From positions 1-34,290 of the forward strand of contig JAILHW010000187.1 in assembly GCA_024695605.1 (NCBI GenBank): a stretch of 34,290 bases of DNA, written 5' to 3'. This DNA comes from Lachnospiraceae bacterium. GTDB taxonomy: Bacteria; Bacillota; Clostridia; Lachnospirales; Lachnospiraceae. Shown piece after piece: positions 33,199 to 34,290 of this stretch. Below the pieces are notes generated by a model. That model was not told the DNA's origin and did not search any database. It saw only the letters and a program-made list of their open reading frames with translations. How positions within the stretch are numbered: position 1 is the first letter of the stretch; every line of letters starts with the position of its first letter. Made by a program: the position numbers and the translations under genes.

Positions 33199-34290
33199 GT
33201 GACTAAAAAATTATATCGTATGATGAATTGGGCGGATATCGAAGCCATCGTATATTCCGAAGAGGACAATCCTCACAGACTGCTTGGCGTGCAGAAAAAG
33301 GGAACCGGTTTTCTGTTCCAGTTCTTCTATCCGGATGCCGAAAAAGCCTGGGTCGTTATCGGAAAAAATAAGTATTCCATGGAACTGGCTGATGAAGCCG
33401 GGTTCTTTGCACAGATCGTACCCAGAGCGGATCTGCTTCCCAAGACCGAGGTTCCGAAGGATTATCATTATGAGGTCCTTCTGGAAAACGGTAAGACAAA
33501 AGAGGTGCTGGATCCTTACCGCTTTGAGCCTCAGATCACGAAGCGGGATGCGGAAAAGTTCGCAGCAGGCATCCATACCGAGATCTACAATGTGCTGGGA
33601 GCACATCCCAAGACCATCGACGGGATCCGGGGAATCTATTTTGCAGTCTGGGCGCCCAACGCCCTGCGCGTCAGCGTAGTCGGCGATTTCAACGACTGGG
33701 ATGGCCGCTTCCATCAGATGAGACGTCTTTGGGATTCCGGCATCTTTGAGATCTTTGTTCCCTGCGCCAACGTGGGAGACAATTACAAATACGAGATCAA
33801 GATCAAATCCGGAACGGTCTTTTTAAAGTCGGACCCCTACGGATTTGCAAGCCAGCTCCGTCCGAACAATGCTTCCGTGATCTACGATATCTCCGGGTAT
33901 CACTGGAAGGACGAAAAGTGGATGAAGGAACGCGGCGGAAGGAATACAGATACGCAGCCGATGTCCGTTCTGGAGATCCATCTGGGCAGCTTTGCCAAGC
34001 CGTCCTTTGATCTGGGAGAGCATAAGGCGGATGAAAAAGCGGACGTTCCGGAGTTTTATACCTATCCCGAGCTGGCAGAAAAGATCATTGCCTATGTGAA
34101 AAAGATGGGGTATACACACATCGAGCTCATGCCCGTTATGGAGCATCCTCTGGATGAGAGCTGGGGCTATCAGACCCTTGGCTACTATGCACCGACGGCC
34201 CGCTACGGAACCCCCAACGAGTTTATGGGCTTTGTGGATGCCATGCATGAGGCAGGCATCGGCGTGATCATGGACTGGTCCGTGGCACAT
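33199..34290 (+). CDS. glgB: 1,4-alpha-glucan branching enzyme, 5' part
   Basis: The first 364 residues are visible; the frame is open to the window end. The enzyme moves alpha-1,4 chains to form alpha-1,6 branches in glycogen. An N-terminal domain (about 1-115, with NPHRLLGV and the DPYRF end) is followed by a CBM48 domain (about 125-235, FAVWAPNALRVSVVGDFNDW). The start of the GH13 barrel comes next, with SVLEIHLGSF, ELMPVMEHPLDESWGYQ and GYYAPTARYGTP. The catalytic Asp, Glu and Asp lie beyond the window. The barrel strand at the edge reads GVIMDWSVAH, where VPxH is usual, a small deviation. The start is a GTG at 33199 with GGAGG eight bases upstream. The 53-base gap after the DUF1015 gene has no terminator, so the two are probably co-transcribed. 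Confidence 0.95.
   Translation, partial: MTKKLYRMMNWADIEAIVYSEEDNPHRLLGVQKKGTGFLFQFFYPDAEKAWVVIGKNKYSMELADEAGFFAQIVPRADLLPKTEVPKDYHYEVLLENGKTKEVLDPYRFEPQITKRDAEKFAAGIHTEIYNVLGAHPKTIDGIRGIYFAVWAPNALRVSVVGDFNDWDGRFHQMRRLWDSGIFEIFVPCANVGDNYKYEIKIKSGTVFLKSDPYGFASQLRPNNASVIYDISGYHWKDEKWMKERGGRNTDTQPMSVLEIHLGSFAKPSFDLGEHKADEKADVPEFYTYPELAEKIIAYVKKMGYTHIELMPVMEHPLDESWGYQTLGYYAPTARYGTPNEFMGFVDAMHEAGIGVIMDWSVAH

Overview
The window reads as the chromosome of a low-to-middle GC Gram-positive Clostridia, most likely a Lachnospiraceae. The reasons are the strong AGGAGG-type ribosome binding sites, SigA-like promoters with 16-18 base spacers, a leuB-ilvD-ilvB block, a clostridial SerC/SerA pair, a DUF1015 gene, and very large secreted LRR_5/BIg2 proteins without a sortase motif. 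This placement is inference from gene content; no database search was possible.

Layout. Positions 1-1423 (+): the 3' end of a VanY-type D,D-carboxypeptidase gene overlapping tgt. Positions 1572-6370 (-): a three-gene ABC exporter module made of an ATPase, an FtsX-type permease with a 350-residue coiled coil, and a small membrane protein. It separates tgt from yajC, which are neighbours in many bacteria. Positions 6704-7027 (+): yajC with its own promoter, a palindrome at the transcription start and a terminator. Positions 7160-10027 (+): a 955-residue cytosolic helical protein that I cannot assign. Positions 10135-16159 (+): leuB, ilvD and ilvB for branched-chain amino acids, then an L,D-transpeptidase. 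Positions 16292-18661 (+): serC and serA. Positions 18747-28998 (+): two giant exported surface proteins in tandem, one LRR/Ig-like and one VWA/Ig-like/propeller-like/LRR. Positions 29071-29352 (-): a small acidic protein. Positions 29604-31778 (+): a second large helical protein. Positions 31880-34290 (+): a DUF1015 protein and the start of glgB, which runs off the window.

Most interesting points. (1) The two unassigned helical proteins (955 and 724 residues) share a recognisable motif block, and possibly a C-terminal block, so they look like divergent members of one undescribed intracellular family. (2) At two gene junctions (before leuB and before the DUF1015 gene) a promoter is nested with an intrinsic terminator. 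Read-through RNA would fold the full hairpin, while RNA started at the local promoter would lack all or half of the left arm. (3) The serine pathway lacks a visible serB, while the nearby DUF1015 protein carries a DGHHR motif like that of ParB/sulfiredoxin-fold serine kinases. (4) The two surface proteins form a compact two-gene unit of about 10 kb with related domain parts and very basic C-termini.

How the genes work together. The metabolic part makes Leu/Ile/Val precursors and serine and starts glycogen branching. The envelope part (VanY, L,D-transpeptidase, FtsX-type exporter, YajC, LRR and VWA proteins) concerns the cell wall, protein export and surface adhesion. No tRNA, rRNA, CRISPR array, insertion sequence or phage gene was seen.
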